Position numbers and translations under genes: made by a program. The notes beneath the pieces were generated by a model. It was not told where the DNA came from. It was given only the letters and a program-made list of their open reading frames with translations, and did not search any database. DNA of 64,000 bases from Arthrobacter citreus (lineage in GTDB: Bacteria > Bacillota > Bacilli > Bacillales > Bacillaceae_G), in NCBI GenBank assembly GCA_013200995.1, contig CP053688.1, forward strand, positions 3,162,001-3,226,000. The letters are read 5' to 3'. Below, piece by piece: positions 29,043 to 37,521 of this stretch (its first letter is position 1; each line of letters opens with the position of its first letter).

Positions 29043-31427
29043 TTAATTACGTAACGGTTTTCCTTTAACAAGCATATGTTGCATACGTGCTTGAGATTTC
29101 ATTTCAGAAATTAAACTTATAAATGCTTCACGCTCTATATTTAATAAATACTCTTCATCTACAAGCGTTCCAAATGGTACTTTACCACCTGCAATTACGT
29201 ACGCTAGTTTTTTAGCAATTGTTAAATCATGCTCACTTATATAGCCAGAGTAATACATAGAATTTGCACCAGCTAATAAAGTAGCATAACCAGATTCACC
29301 AACTACAGGTACTTTTTCGCGAATTGGTGCACTATATCCACCTTCATATAAATCAAGTACACGTTGCTTTGCTTCATAAATTAAATGATCCGCATTAAAT
29401 ACTTTACGGTCATTATGGTTTAAGAAACCATTTTCAAATGCTTCTTGAGCAGAAGTAGAAACTTTTGCCATTGCAACCGTCTCAAATACTCGATTAGCAA
29501 TACCTTGTAGGTCAAATTGAACTCCTTCTGGGAACTCTTTTAATTGTTTAATATAAAGCTCTTTACTACCGCCACCGCCTGGGATTAAGCCTACTCCAAC
29601 TTCTACTAACCCCATATAAGTTTCAGCTGATGCTACTACACTAGCAGCTGGTAAACAAATTTCAGCACCGCCGCCTAATGACATTCCATAAGGAGCAACT
29701 ACTACAGGCTTATCAGAGTATTTAATTTTCATCATTGCCTGTTGGAATGCTTTCACAACCATTTCAATTTCAAAGTAGTTGTCATCTTGTGCTTCCATTA
29801 AGATCATGGCTAAATTAGCACCAACGCAGAAATTCTTAGATTGGTTACCAATCACTAGACCTTTATAATTTTTGGAAACCTCATCAACTGCGAAGTTAAC
29901 CATTTGCGTAATATCCATACCAATTGCATTGCTCTTCGTATGAAATTCTAAACAAGCAACTCCATCTCCAAGGTCAATTAAACTTGCTCCAGAATTTTGT
30001 TTAATAATTCGACCTTGCTCCTTTAAGACGCTTAACTTAACTTCTTTATCATTTCTTACTAGTTCTTCATACTTTTCATTGTGATAGAAGCTAGTAACTC
30101 CGTTGTCTTGCTTGTAGAAAGTTTCGTTGCCATAATCGATCATACTCTTAACCCAATTTGGGACAGTTAAACCTTCGCTCTCCATTCGAACAACTGATTT
30201 AGATACACCAATTGCATCCCAAATTTCAAACGGTCCTAAGTCCCAACCAAATCCCCATTTCATTGCTTGGTCAATTCCGACGATGTTATCAGAAATTTCA
30301 CCAGACAATTCAGCAGAGTATACTAACACCGGGCTAATGATGCTCCATAAGAAATTACCTGCACGATCATCAGCATATACAAGCGCTTTCAATTTATTGG
30401 CTAAGCCCTTAACTTGTTTAATACTTTCAGTTGATGCCGTACGCAAGTTTTTTCTTTCCCCATATTCAAATGTGCTTGGATCTAATTCTAAAATCTCTTT
30501 ACCTTGCTTTAAGAAAAACCCTTGCCCAGACTTGCTTCCAAGCCATTTACGATTAGCCATTTCTTTCATAAATTCTGGAACTTTAAATACTTCCTTCTCT
30601 TCGCCTTCTACAAGGTCATATACATTATTTGCAACGTGGATGAATGTATCTAATCCAACTACATCCAATGTACGGAATGTTGCACTAGAAGGACGCCCAA
30701 TCATTGGACCAGTAATAGAGTCAACTTCTCCAACACTGTATCCGCCTTTTAGCATTTCTTGTACAGTTACAAGTAATCCATATGTTCCGATTCGGTTTCC
30801 AATAAAGTTAGGAGTATCTTTTGCTAATACAACGCCTTTCCCTAAGACGTCTTCTCCAAAAGCTTTCATAAATGTAAGTACTTCTTCAGATGTATGTTTA
30901 GTAGGAATAACTTCTAATAATTTTAAATAACGTGGTGGGTTAAAAAAGTGAGTGCCTAAGAAATGTTTTTTGAAGTCATCTGAACAGTCTTCAGACATTG
31001 CTTCAATGGAAATACCAGATGTGTTTGAACTTACGATTGAACCAGGTTTGCGAAATGCATCTACCTTAGCCAATACTTGTTTTTTAATTGCTAAATTTTC
31101 AACAACTACTTCAATAATCCAGTCAACTTCATTTAAACGACTCATATCGTCTTCAAAGTTACCCGCTTGAATTAATGATAAGTTTTTCTTTGATGCAAGA
31201 GGAGCTGGCTTTTGTTTCAATAATTTCTGAATAGCCGTTTGACTAAATCGATTACGGAATTCTATGGAATCTGTAGTAAGACCTTTTGCAACGTCTTCCT
31301 CAGATAATTCTCTTGGTACAATATCAAGTAGTAATGTTGGAATTCCTATATTTGCCAAGTGTGCAGCGATACCAGATCCCATCACACCAGAGCCGAGTAC
31401 AGCGGCTTTTTTAATTCTTTGGATCAT
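29043..31427 (-). CDS. fadN: 3-hydroxyacyl-CoA dehydrogenase/enoyl-CoA hydratase FadN
   Basis: A bifunctional protein of about 794 residues. The N-terminal NAD-binding domain carries AAVLGSGVMGSGIAAHLA, and the dehydrogenase core has GTHFFNPPRYLKLLEV. The C-terminal third is the crotonase domain, with GANLAMI and PYGMSLGGGAEICLP. It therefore catalyses the two middle steps of beta-oxidation. The ATG at 31427 is chosen because it follows GGAGG by 10 nt and gives the N-terminal length I recall for B. subtilis FadN; an ATG 6 nt earlier is too close to the ribosome site. A FadR operator lies 24 nt upstream. Confidence 0.96.
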   Translation of the reverse strand: MIQRIKKAAVLGSGVMGSGIAAHLANIGIPTLLLDIVPRELSEEDVAKGLTTDSIEFRNRFSQTAIQKLLKQKPAPLASKKNLSLIQAGNFEDDMSRLNEVDWIIEVVVENLAIKKQVLAKVDAFRKPGSIVSSNTSGISIEAMSEDCSDDFKKHFLGTHFFNPPRYLKLLEVIPTKHTSEEVLTFMKAFGEDVLGKGVVLAKDTPNFIGNRIGTYGLLVTVQEMLKGGYSVGEVDSITGPMIGRPSSATFRTLDVVGLDTFIHVANNVYDLVEGEEKEVFKVPEFMKEMANRKWLGSKSGQGFFLKQGKEILELDPSTFEYGERKNLRTASTESIKQVKGLANKLKALVYADDRAGNFLWSIISPVLVYSAELSGEISDNIVGIDQAMKWGFGWDLGPFEIWDAIGVSKSVVRMESEGLTVPNWVKSMIDYGNETFYKQDNGVTSFYHNEKYEELVRNDKEVKLSVLKEQGRIIKQNSGASLIDLGDGVACLEFHTKSNAIGMDITQMVNFAVDEVSKNYKGLVIGNQSKNFCVGANLAMILMEAQDDNYFEIEMVVKAFQQAMMKIKYSDKPVVVAPYGMSLGGGAEICLPAASVVASAETYMGLVEVGVGLIPGGGGSKELYIKQLKEFPEGVQFDLQGIANRVFETVAMAKVSTSAQEAFENGFLNHNDRKVFNADHLIYEAKQRVLDLYEGGYSAPIREKVPVVGESGYATLLAGANSMYYSGYISEHDLTIAKKLAYVIAGGKVPFGTLVDEEYLLNIEREAFISLISEMKSQARMQHMLVKGKPLRN

Positions 31428-31450
31428 ATGCATTTCTCCTCCTCGTTTCT

Positions 31451-31468
31451 TGAATGAATACTCATTCA
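31451..31468 (-). promoter_or_regulatory. FadR operator upstream of fadN
   Basis: TGAATGAATACTCATTCA, an almost perfect palindrome, matches the Bacillus FadR consensus TGAATGAMTANTCATTCA at every defined position. It lies just before the fadN ribosome site. FadR in Bacillus represses beta-oxidation genes and is released by long-chain acyl-CoA. Confidence 0.93.
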
Positions 31469-31702
31469 CTTTCAAGATAGAACAATCCGTAGCAAATGAG
31501 CACCTCTTCTTTCACTATATGATAAATTCTCATTTTTCGCAATAAACAAAAAGTTCAAATTAATAAAATTTTACAATTTAGTTTAAAGTCTTTTTCTCGA
31601 CCTTAAACCATTTTCCTTTTCCTTTATTTTTTTCATCTAAAACCATTTTTTACTAATAAGTTTATTTAATTAGGTTAGTCTAAGAAATGGAGGTGATAAG
31701 AA

Positions 31703-31843
31703 ATGAAACGTGAAAGAAACCCATCAAAGGGTGGAGTTAGTGCAGCAAGTGTTCAAGGTAATGCGAGTCATGGAGATCAAGGACAAGAAAAAGGAAGACA
31801 AAGTAACAACCAACAGTACGGTAAAAAAAACATGGGGCAGTAA
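31703..31843 (+). CDS. yuzL: YuzL family small protein
   Basis: A 46-residue basic, hydrophilic protein: MKRERNPSKGGVSAASVQG, then a Gly/Gln/Asn-rich tail ending KKNMGQ. NPSK-GVSAASV-GNA is the mark of the YuzL family. The composition (no hydrophobic core; Gln, Asn, Gly, Ser, Ala) is like small acid-soluble spore proteins, but its role is not established. GGAGGTGAT lies 5-6 nt before the ATG, a very strong site. Its place beside the fad operon and proline dehydrogenase fits the B. subtilis yus region. Confidence 0.8.
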   Translation: MKRERNPSKGGVSAASVQGNASHGDQGQEKGRQSNNQQYGKKNMGQ

Positions 31844-31954
31844 ACTTTTTCACTAAAAAACTTAATAGCAAAAATAGGACAATTATGATTTTAGCAATTA
31901 TATGAATAATGTTGTTTTACTAATAACTTACTTATCACAAAAAAATCCTGTAAA

Positions 31955-32018
31955 TAAAGAGAAAAAGGCTGACTAAAAAGGATCCTCACTCAATCCTTTT
32001 TAGTTAGCCTTTAATTTT
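31955..32018 (-). terminator. Bidirectional terminator between yuzL and proline dehydrogenase
   Basis: A 20-bp stem (AAAGGCTGACTAAAAAGGAT with one mismatch to its partner at 31993-32012) has a 9-nt loop and A/T tails on both sides. It serves both convergent genes. Confidence 0.85.
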
Positions 32019-32022
32019 AAAA

Positions 32023-32940
32023 TTATTTACTGAACATACCTTTTAATACGAATGCTACGTTTGCAGGACGTTCTGCTAAGCGACGCATGAAGTATCCATA
32101 CCAGTCAGTACCATAAGGAACATAAACTCGCATGTTATATCCTTCTTTAACAAGCTCTAATTGACGCTCTGTACGAATTCCGTATAACATTTGGAACTCA
32201 AATTGATCATTTGGAATATTATGCTCTTTTACTAATTGTTTTGTGTACTCAATCATTGCTTCATCGTGAGAAGCAATTGCAGTAAAGTTACCGTTTAATA
32301 AGTGCATTTTAATGATTTTTTTGAAGTTTTCATCCACATCTTTTTTCTCTGGGAATGCTACTTCAGCAGGCTCTTTATAAGCCCCTTTTACTAAACGTAA
32401 ATTTGGGTTTAAACTGTTTAGATCTGTAATGTCGCTTTCAGTTCTGTATAAATAAGCTTGAATAACTGTTCCGATATTATCGTACTCAGATTTTAATTGT
32501 TTAAAGATACGAATCGTTTTTTCACAACGAGAGAAATCTTCCATATCGATTGTAACAAATACGCCATTCTTTTTAGCTGCCTCTAAAATACGACGCATAT
32601 TCGCTAATACTAGCTCGTCCGAAATATCAAGACCCATCGAAGTCATTTTTAACGAGCATTGAGAATTTAATTTCTCTTTACCAATCGCTTCAATTGCTTC
32701 AATACAATGAGTAGCCATTTCATTTGCTTCCTCAACAGTGTCTACGAATTCTCCAAGATAATCAATTGTTACTTTTAAATTCTTTTTATTTAAGTCCTTA
32801 ATAACTTTTGTAGCTAAATCGATTGTTTCGCCTGCAACAAAACGCCCTGCACCAAATCTTAGGCCATATTTTTTAGCCATTTTAGTTAAAAACTTATTTT
32901 TAGACATAAATAAAAAAGCATTCTTCATAACTTGTTCCAT
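32023..32940 (-). CDS. fadM: Proline dehydrogenase (FadM/YusM-like)
   Basis: A 305-residue FAD-dependent enzyme of the monofunctional Bacillus type. It oxidises L-proline to 1-pyrroline-5-carboxylate at the membrane face. Conserved parts are AGRFVAGET near the start, RLVKGAYKEP, IASHDEAMIEY, FQMLYGIR, and the C-terminal YVPYGTDWYGYFMRRLAERP. GGGGG lies 7 nt before the ATG. B. subtilis has a paralogue of this gene (yusM/fadM) in the same place. No P5C dehydrogenase gene is near. Confidence 0.93.
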   Translation of the reverse strand: MEQVMKNAFLFMSKNKFLTKMAKKYGLRFGAGRFVAGETIDLATKVIKDLNKKNLKVTIDYLGEFVDTVEEANEMATHCIEAIEAIGKEKLNSQCSLKMTSMGLDISDELVLANMRRILEAAKKNGVFVTIDMEDFSRCEKTIRIFKQLKSEYDNIGTVIQAYLYRTESDITDLNSLNPNLRLVKGAYKEPAEVAFPEKKDVDENFKKIIKMHLLNGNFTAIASHDEAMIEYTKQLVKEHNIPNDQFEFQMLYGIRTERQLELVKEGYNMRVYVPYGTDWYGYFMRRLAERPANVAFVLKGMFSK

Positions 32941-33129
32941 TACTCTACCCCCAGAATTAATCTTAACTTTTCTCTCTATATAATATTAATGTATCATCTT
33001 ATGAAATTTGTTAAAACAATTATTTAATAATTTGTCGAATTTTGTTTATTGAAAATTGTATGCCCTTACTTAAAATTATATTATCATAATTTATTGATGG
33101 CGTCATCTTTGAAAATTATGGATAGAATT

Positions 33130-33528
33130 TTAAGATTTATTTCTATTAGCCACTACTTGATCATTTAATGCTTTAATTTCTCTAATTAAATTAACAACTT
33201 CTTGTTTCGCTTGAGGATACTTAGCATTCCAGTGTCTTAATAAATTGGGCTTTAATTTTGAGATATATGTGTACTTAATCCATTTTGCCACTTTTGCTTG
33301 CATTTCCTCTGACCAGTCACCTAATAATAATTCGGTATACCTTTTTAGTAATGCTTGGGAATACTCACCATTCCATTGGCTGGCTAAATTGGGCATTGAT
33401 TTTGAGATATACTCGTACATCATCATTTTTTCCATTTTTTCTTGCTCTTCCTCTGACCAGTCCCCTAATCTTAATTGCGTAAAATCTCTTAGTAATGCAT
33501 CAAATTTTTCTTCAAACTCATTTTCCAT
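33130..33528 (-). CDS. Small protein with two tandem 48-residue repeats, unknown function
   Basis: 132 residues from the ATG at 33528 (AGGTGAT upstream; the GTG at 33537 overlaps that site). The protein consists of two copies of one unit. The first is LLRDFTQLRLGDWSEEEQEK through YISKSMPNLASQWN; the second is LLKRYTELLLGDWSEEMQAK through YISKLKPNLLRHWN. A charged helix follows. Shared blocks are LGDWSEE, YISK-PNL and HWN/QWN plus Y-QA. No signal or membrane segment is seen. The DNA copies also match in long blocks, so the duplication may be fairly recent. I do not recognise the family. Confidence 0.6.
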   Translation of the reverse strand: MENEFEEKFDALLRDFTQLRLGDWSEEEQEKMEKMMMYEYISKSMPNLASQWNGEYSQALLKRYTELLLGDWSEEMQAKVAKWIKYTYISKLKPNLLRHWNAKYPQAKQEVVNLIREIKALNDQVVANRNKS

Positions 33529-33850
33529 CGATATCACCTTCCCATAATATAGACTTTACATGCAACTTAAATTTGAATAGTTATTTTTACTCTTTACTAC
33601 CTCTTATATTTTCCTTTTTTTACCTCAAACTTGTTTTCCTTAAAATTATATTATATCTTCGACCAGTACTAAGACGATTATTTACAATTGTAAAGTAAAA
33701 ATAATAAAGAATAGTTATTTTCGTAGATAATATTGCATTAATGTCTTCAATTCCACTTTTCATAATTTGTTCACAGTTTCACAAACTTTTAATCATTATT
33801 TATTTGTATACTATGAATGTGTTTAAAGAACCCATAGGGAGTGAAACCAA
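33529..33850. other. Divergent intergenic region with Rex/Fnr-like site
   Basis: About 320 nt of AT-rich DNA between divergent genes. The one notable element is TTGTTCACAGTTTCACAA at 33767-33784, described separately. I see no coding frame. Confidence 0.4.
33767..33784 (+). promoter_or_regulatory. Candidate Rex/Fnr-type operator upstream of the FNT gene
   Basis: TTGTTC-N6-TCACAA. The right half matches TTGTGA-N6-TCACAA fully; the left half matches 4 of 6. It lies about 70 nt before the start of a formate/nitrite transporter, the kind of anaerobic gene that Rex or Fnr controls. Confidence 0.4.
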
Positions 33851-34654
33851 TTGGAACGAGATAGTATCCAATATTGTATCGATTTAGCTCTTAAAAAAAA
33901 GAAAATATTAGATCAAAGCTTAATTAAATATTTAACTCGTGCTGCATTAGCCTCAATTTATATAAGCTTTATTTTGATTGTCTGTTTAAAATTAGCTGAA
34001 TTATTTAGATTACAGGATTCGCCATTTTCATCTATAGCATATCCATTCGTTTTCGCTACAGCATTAATTATGATTATTTACGGTGGTGGGGAATTATTTA
34101 CTAGTAATACAATGTATTTTACTTTCTCAACATTAGCTAAAAAAACGACTAAACTTGATTTAGTAAAAAACTGGATTGCATGTTATTCAGGCAATATTAT
34201 TGGTGCGCTTATTTTTGCATTTATTTATTATTTAACTGGTTTAGCCAAAGATTTTCCTGCTGATCATTTTTTAAATGGTGTAGTCGACCATAAAATTCAT
34301 GCATCATTTTTCCACTTATTTTTTAAAGGTGTTTTATGTAACTGGCTTGTTTGTCTTGCTTGTTTCTTACCAACTAGATTTAAAGATGATCTTGCTAAAA
34401 TGTTACTGATCTTCTTATTAGTATTTGCTTTCTTCTTCTCTGGTTATGAACATAGTATCGCAAATATTGCTGTCTTTGTATTATCATATATTTTACCACA
34501 TGAAGTGACGTTTACTTTTGGTGATGTTTTGCATAATTTAATCCCAGTTACATTCGGTAATATAATAGGTGGTTCTGTAGGTGTCGGAATGGCTTATTAC
34601 TTCTTAAACAATGAAAAAAAATCAGAAGTAAAAGAATTAAAACGTGCTTCATAA
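33851..34654 (+). CDS. Formate/nitrite transporter (FNT) family channel
   Basis: A 267-residue six-helix membrane channel for small monovalent acids (formate, nitrite or hydrosulfide). FNT signatures are YGGGELFTSNTM, CYSGNIIGALIFA, FKGVLCNWLVCLA with the conserved Asn, FSGYEHSIANIAVF with the central pore His, and VTFGNIIGGSVGVGM. It starts with TTG, with GGGAG 9 nt upstream. It is similar in layout to YrhG. It is alone, with a terminator directly after it and a possible redox operator upstream. The substrate is not determined. Confidence 0.9.
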   Translation: MERDSIQYCIDLALKKKKILDQSLIKYLTRAALASIYISFILIVCLKLAELFRLQDSPFSSIAYPFVFATALIMIIYGGGELFTSNTMYFTFSTLAKKTTKLDLVKNWIACYSGNIIGALIFAFIYYLTGLAKDFPADHFLNGVVDHKIHASFFHLFFKGVLCNWLVCLACFLPTRFKDDLAKMLLIFLLVFAFFFSGYEHSIANIAVFVLSYILPHEVTFTFGDVLHNLIPVTFGNIIGGSVGVGMAYYFLNNEKKSEVKELKRAS

Positions 34655-34662
34655 AGCATGTC

Positions 34663-34696
34663 TACCTGTCTTCATTTTTTGAAGGCAGGTTTTTTC
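34663..34696 (+). terminator. Terminator of the FNT gene
   Basis: ACCTGTCTTC pairs with GAAGGCAGGT (one G-T) around TTTTTT and is followed by six T. Confidence 0.85.
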
Positions 34697-34768
34697 GTGC
34701 AATTCTAAATTTAATATGGTAATAATGATTAATAAATGAAAATATTTCCTTTTCTGGTGGTGTTAAAA

Positions 34769-35587
34769 TTGAAATACAATAAATTTGTTCGATTCATTAT
34801 GTTCATTTCATTACTATGTTTCTTTTTATTAGCTTACGGCTTTGCAAAAGGTGCTTATACTGTTCTAAATCCGCAAAAAGGCAAACTAATTGCAAGCAAT
34901 AATACACAAAAAAAGAAAGATGATGATAACGTACATAAAAGCGATCAACTAAAAATCGTTGCATTAGGTGACTCACTTACTCGAGGAGTTGGTGACGATG
35001 AAGGGACGGGCTATGTAGGGAGATTAAAAAACAATCTTCAAAAAGAGTACAAACAGTCCACGTCTATATCGAATTTAGCTGTTAGTGGTGCAAAAACATC
35101 AGATTTACTTCATGATTTAAAGAAAAAAAATATTCAAGAAACACTAAGCACTGCAAATATTGTCGTTCTTTCCATTGGTAGCAATGATTTATTTCCAGGT
35201 GCGAATCAAATGAATGAACAATTTTTAAAAACATATCGACCTGATGAAAAAACATTTCAAAATAATTTAAATTCCATTTTTAAAATAATACATCAACAAA
35301 ATCCAAATGCGTCTATTTATGCTTTTGGCTATTATAATCCGTTTCATAATGTTCAAGGTCTCGATGCATCTTCAAGCTTCGTTTATAGATGGAATAATCT
35401 ACTTGAATTAGCAACTCTACAAGTTAAGAATGCTTACGTAATTCCAACATTTGATTTATTTTATAACGAAGAAGATCAATATTTATACACTGACCATTTT
35501 CATCCAAACAAAGACGGTTATATAGAAATGGCAAATCGTTTAACTAGTAAAATCGGAAGTCAGCTTCGAGGTGAGTCGAATGAATAA
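34769..35587 (+). CDS. SGNH/GDSL-type esterase, membrane-anchored
   Basis: About 272 residues from a TTG with GGTGGTG 6 nt upstream; an ATG at 34736 is possible but has no good ribosome site. An N-terminal helix (FIMFISLLCFFLLAYGF) anchors it. The catalytic domain has GDSLTRG with the nucleophile Ser, the glycine and asparagine blocks (AVSGA, SIGSNDL), and DHFHPNKDG with Asp and His. It hydrolyses ester bonds outside the membrane; the substrate may be a lysophospholipid or acylated polymer. It overlaps the next gene, an ABC ATPase, by 8 nt, so the two are one operon. Confidence 0.85.
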   Translation: MKYNKFVRFIMFISLLCFFLLAYGFAKGAYTVLNPQKGKLIASNNTQKKKDDDNVHKSDQLKIVALGDSLTRGVGDDEGTGYVGRLKNNLQKEYKQSTSISNLAVSGAKTSDLLHDLKKKNIQETLSTANIVVLSIGSNDLFPGANQMNEQFLKTYRPDEKTFQNNLNSIFKIIHQQNPNASIYAFGYYNPFHNVQGLDASSSFVYRWNNLLELATLQVKNAYVIPTFDLFYNEEDQYLYTDHFHPNKDGYIEMANRLTSKIGSQLRGESNE

Positions 35588-36497
35588 AGTACTTAAATTA
35601 GAAGGAGTTTCAAAAAGCATTAAAGGTAAAGTACTAGTTGACCAAATTTCATTTGAAGTTTACGAAGGTGAGGTATTTGGTTTTCTTGGTCCAAATGGAG
35701 CTGGTAAAACAACAACTATTCGTATGTTAGTCGGTCTAATAGCACCATCAAAAGGTACGATTGAAATTGCTGGATTTCCCGTTAATACGCACTTCAAAGA
35801 AGCAATGAAACAAATTGGATGTATTGTAGAAAATCCCGAATTATATGGCTATTTAACTGGATGGGAAAACTTAAATCAATTTGCGAGAATGTTAGGAATT
35901 AAAGATGATAAAAAGATCATCGAAGTCGTAAATCTCGTGAAACTGAGCGAAAGAATTCACGAAAAAGTAAAGACGTATTCATTAGGAATGAAACAAAGGC
36001 TCGGTATTGCCCAAGCCTTACTTGGAAGACCAAAACTTCTTATACTAGATGAACCGACAAATGGTTTAGATCCGGCTGGTATTCGTGAATTGCGCGAATT
36101 TATTCATCTGCTAGTCAAAGAGCAAAATATAAGCGTATTTATTTCAAGTCATTTATTGAGTGAAATTGAAATGATCTGTGATCGAGTAGGAATTATTAAT
36201 AAAGGAAAAATGGTAAGAGTCTCTACTGTAAAAGATTTAGTAAAAGAAGCGGCTGAACGTGTTGAATGGCGAGTCTCTCCAACACAAAAAGCAATAGATT
36301 TATTAAAAAAGGATTCTACAATTCAAGATATAAACGTAAAAGATGACCTCATTCTTTGCCGAATGTCACCTTTAAAAATTAACGAGATTATTCAATGTTT
36401 CGTAACTGAAGACATTCAGGTTAACGGCGTTAAAACGATGTCTGATACATTAGAGGATTTATTTATGGAAATGACAGGAGGCGAAGTTCGTGGCTGA
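35580..36497 (+). CDS. ABC-2 type exporter ATP-binding protein (BcrA-like)
   Basis: 305 residues from the ATG at 35580, with GAGGTG 6 nt upstream; a GTG at 35571 overlaps that site. Walker A is GPNGAGKTT, the signature is YSLGMKQRLGIAQALL, and Walker B is LLILDEPTNGLDP. The C-terminal domain of about 90 residues is typical for ABC-2 exporters of the BcrA/YxlF group, which handle antibiotics, lantibiotics or membrane components. It is in one operon with the GDSL esterase and the permease that follows (8-nt overlap). The substrate is unknown. Confidence 0.9.
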   Translation: MNKVLKLEGVSKSIKGKVLVDQISFEVYEGEVFGFLGPNGAGKTTTIRMLVGLIAPSKGTIEIAGFPVNTHFKEAMKQIGCIVENPELYGYLTGWENLNQFARMLGIKDDKKIIEVVNLVKLSERIHEKVKTYSLGMKQRLGIAQALLGRPKLLILDEPTNGLDPAGIRELREFIHLLVKEQNISVFISSHLLSEIEMICDRVGIINKGKMVRVSTVKDLVKEAAERVEWRVSPTQKAIDLLKKDSTIQDINVKDDLILCRMSPLKINEIIQCFVTEDIQVNGVKTMSDTLEDLFMEMTGGEVRG

Positions 36498-37482
36498 GCT
36501 AGTTAGACTCGTCTTTAACGAAATTGAAAAAATGGTAAGGAAAAGAAGAATACTTGTTATTTTTATCATTTTAGCAGTACTCATTCCAATTTTTGTTTAT
36601 GCTCAATTGCAGCAAACGGAAGAAACAATAAAAAGACTCGGAACGGATAATTGGAAAGTATCACTTCAACAAAAAATAGTCGACCAGCAAAATAGATTAA
36701 ACTCAACTGGAATTCCTGATGAATGGAAAAGTTGGTTAAAAGTTCAAATCGATCAAGAACAATATTATTTGGATAATGACATAAATCCAACAACTCCTGG
36801 GGCGCCTACATTTATACGTAAACTAATTGAACAAAGTATTGGATGGCTACTTCTTCCTTTATTGGTTATGGTCATTACGATTGATATTATATCTGGAGAG
36901 CGAAGCGACGGTACGATAAAAATACTGTTAACTCGTCCTATTAAAAGATGGAAGGTCTTACTTAGTAAATATATATCCATCTGTTTATTAATCTCTTTTC
37001 TTCTAGTCTTATACGGTGTAATGGCCTATATTGCTTCAGGATTTGTATTCAGTTTTAAAGGCTGGACCGTCCCTGTGCTAACAGGATTTGTCATCAAAAA
37101 TAATCAGCTAATAACAGACTCAGTTCAACTAATCCCACAATGGCAATACATTATGATGGCTTTTGGACTTGCATGGTTCGTTTGTATTATTATTGGAACG
37201 TTATCATTTATGGTATCAGTATTAGTCCGAACTACACCCGCTGCAATGGGCATTATGCTAGCAGCACTAATTACGGGTAGTGTCCTTAGTGGTCTGGCTA
37301 CATCTTGGTCAGGAGCAAAATACTTTTTTAGTGTAAATCTCGGGCTAACAGACTACCTAGCTGGCCAGCTTCCATCCATAGAAGGATTAAACATGCACTT
37401 CTCCCTAATGAACCTATCCATTTGGGGACTATTAGCATTACTAATCTCTTTCATTGTATTCGTTAAACAAGATATGAATTAA
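36490..37482 (+). CDS. ABC-2 type exporter permease
   Basis: A 330-residue membrane protein with about six helices. After the first helix lies an extracellular loop of about 75 residues (QLQQTEETIKR through FIRKLIE). Then come helices with VITIDIISGERSDGTIKILLTRPIKR, the ABC-2 permease hallmark. The start is GTG, with AGGAGG 8 nt upstream, inside the end of the ATPase gene. It forms the membrane part of the exporter encoded by the two preceding genes. Confidence 0.88.
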   Translation: MAELVRLVFNEIEKMVRKRRILVIFIILAVLIPIFVYAQLQQTEETIKRLGTDNWKVSLQQKIVDQQNRLNSTGIPDEWKSWLKVQIDQEQYYLDNDINPTTPGAPTFIRKLIEQSIGWLLLPLLVMVITIDIISGERSDGTIKILLTRPIKRWKVLLSKYISICLLISFLLVLYGVMAYIASGFVFSFKGWTVPVLTGFVIKNNQLITDSVQLIPQWQYIMMAFGLAWFVCIIIGTLSFMVSVLVRTTPAAMGIMLAALITGSVLSGLATSWSGAKYFFSVNLGLTDYLAGQLPSIEGLNMHFSLMNLSIWGLLALLISFIVFVKQDMN

Positions 37483-37521
37483 AATGGCTAAAGGGGATCG
37501 GAAAAGTATAAAATTCTTTCC

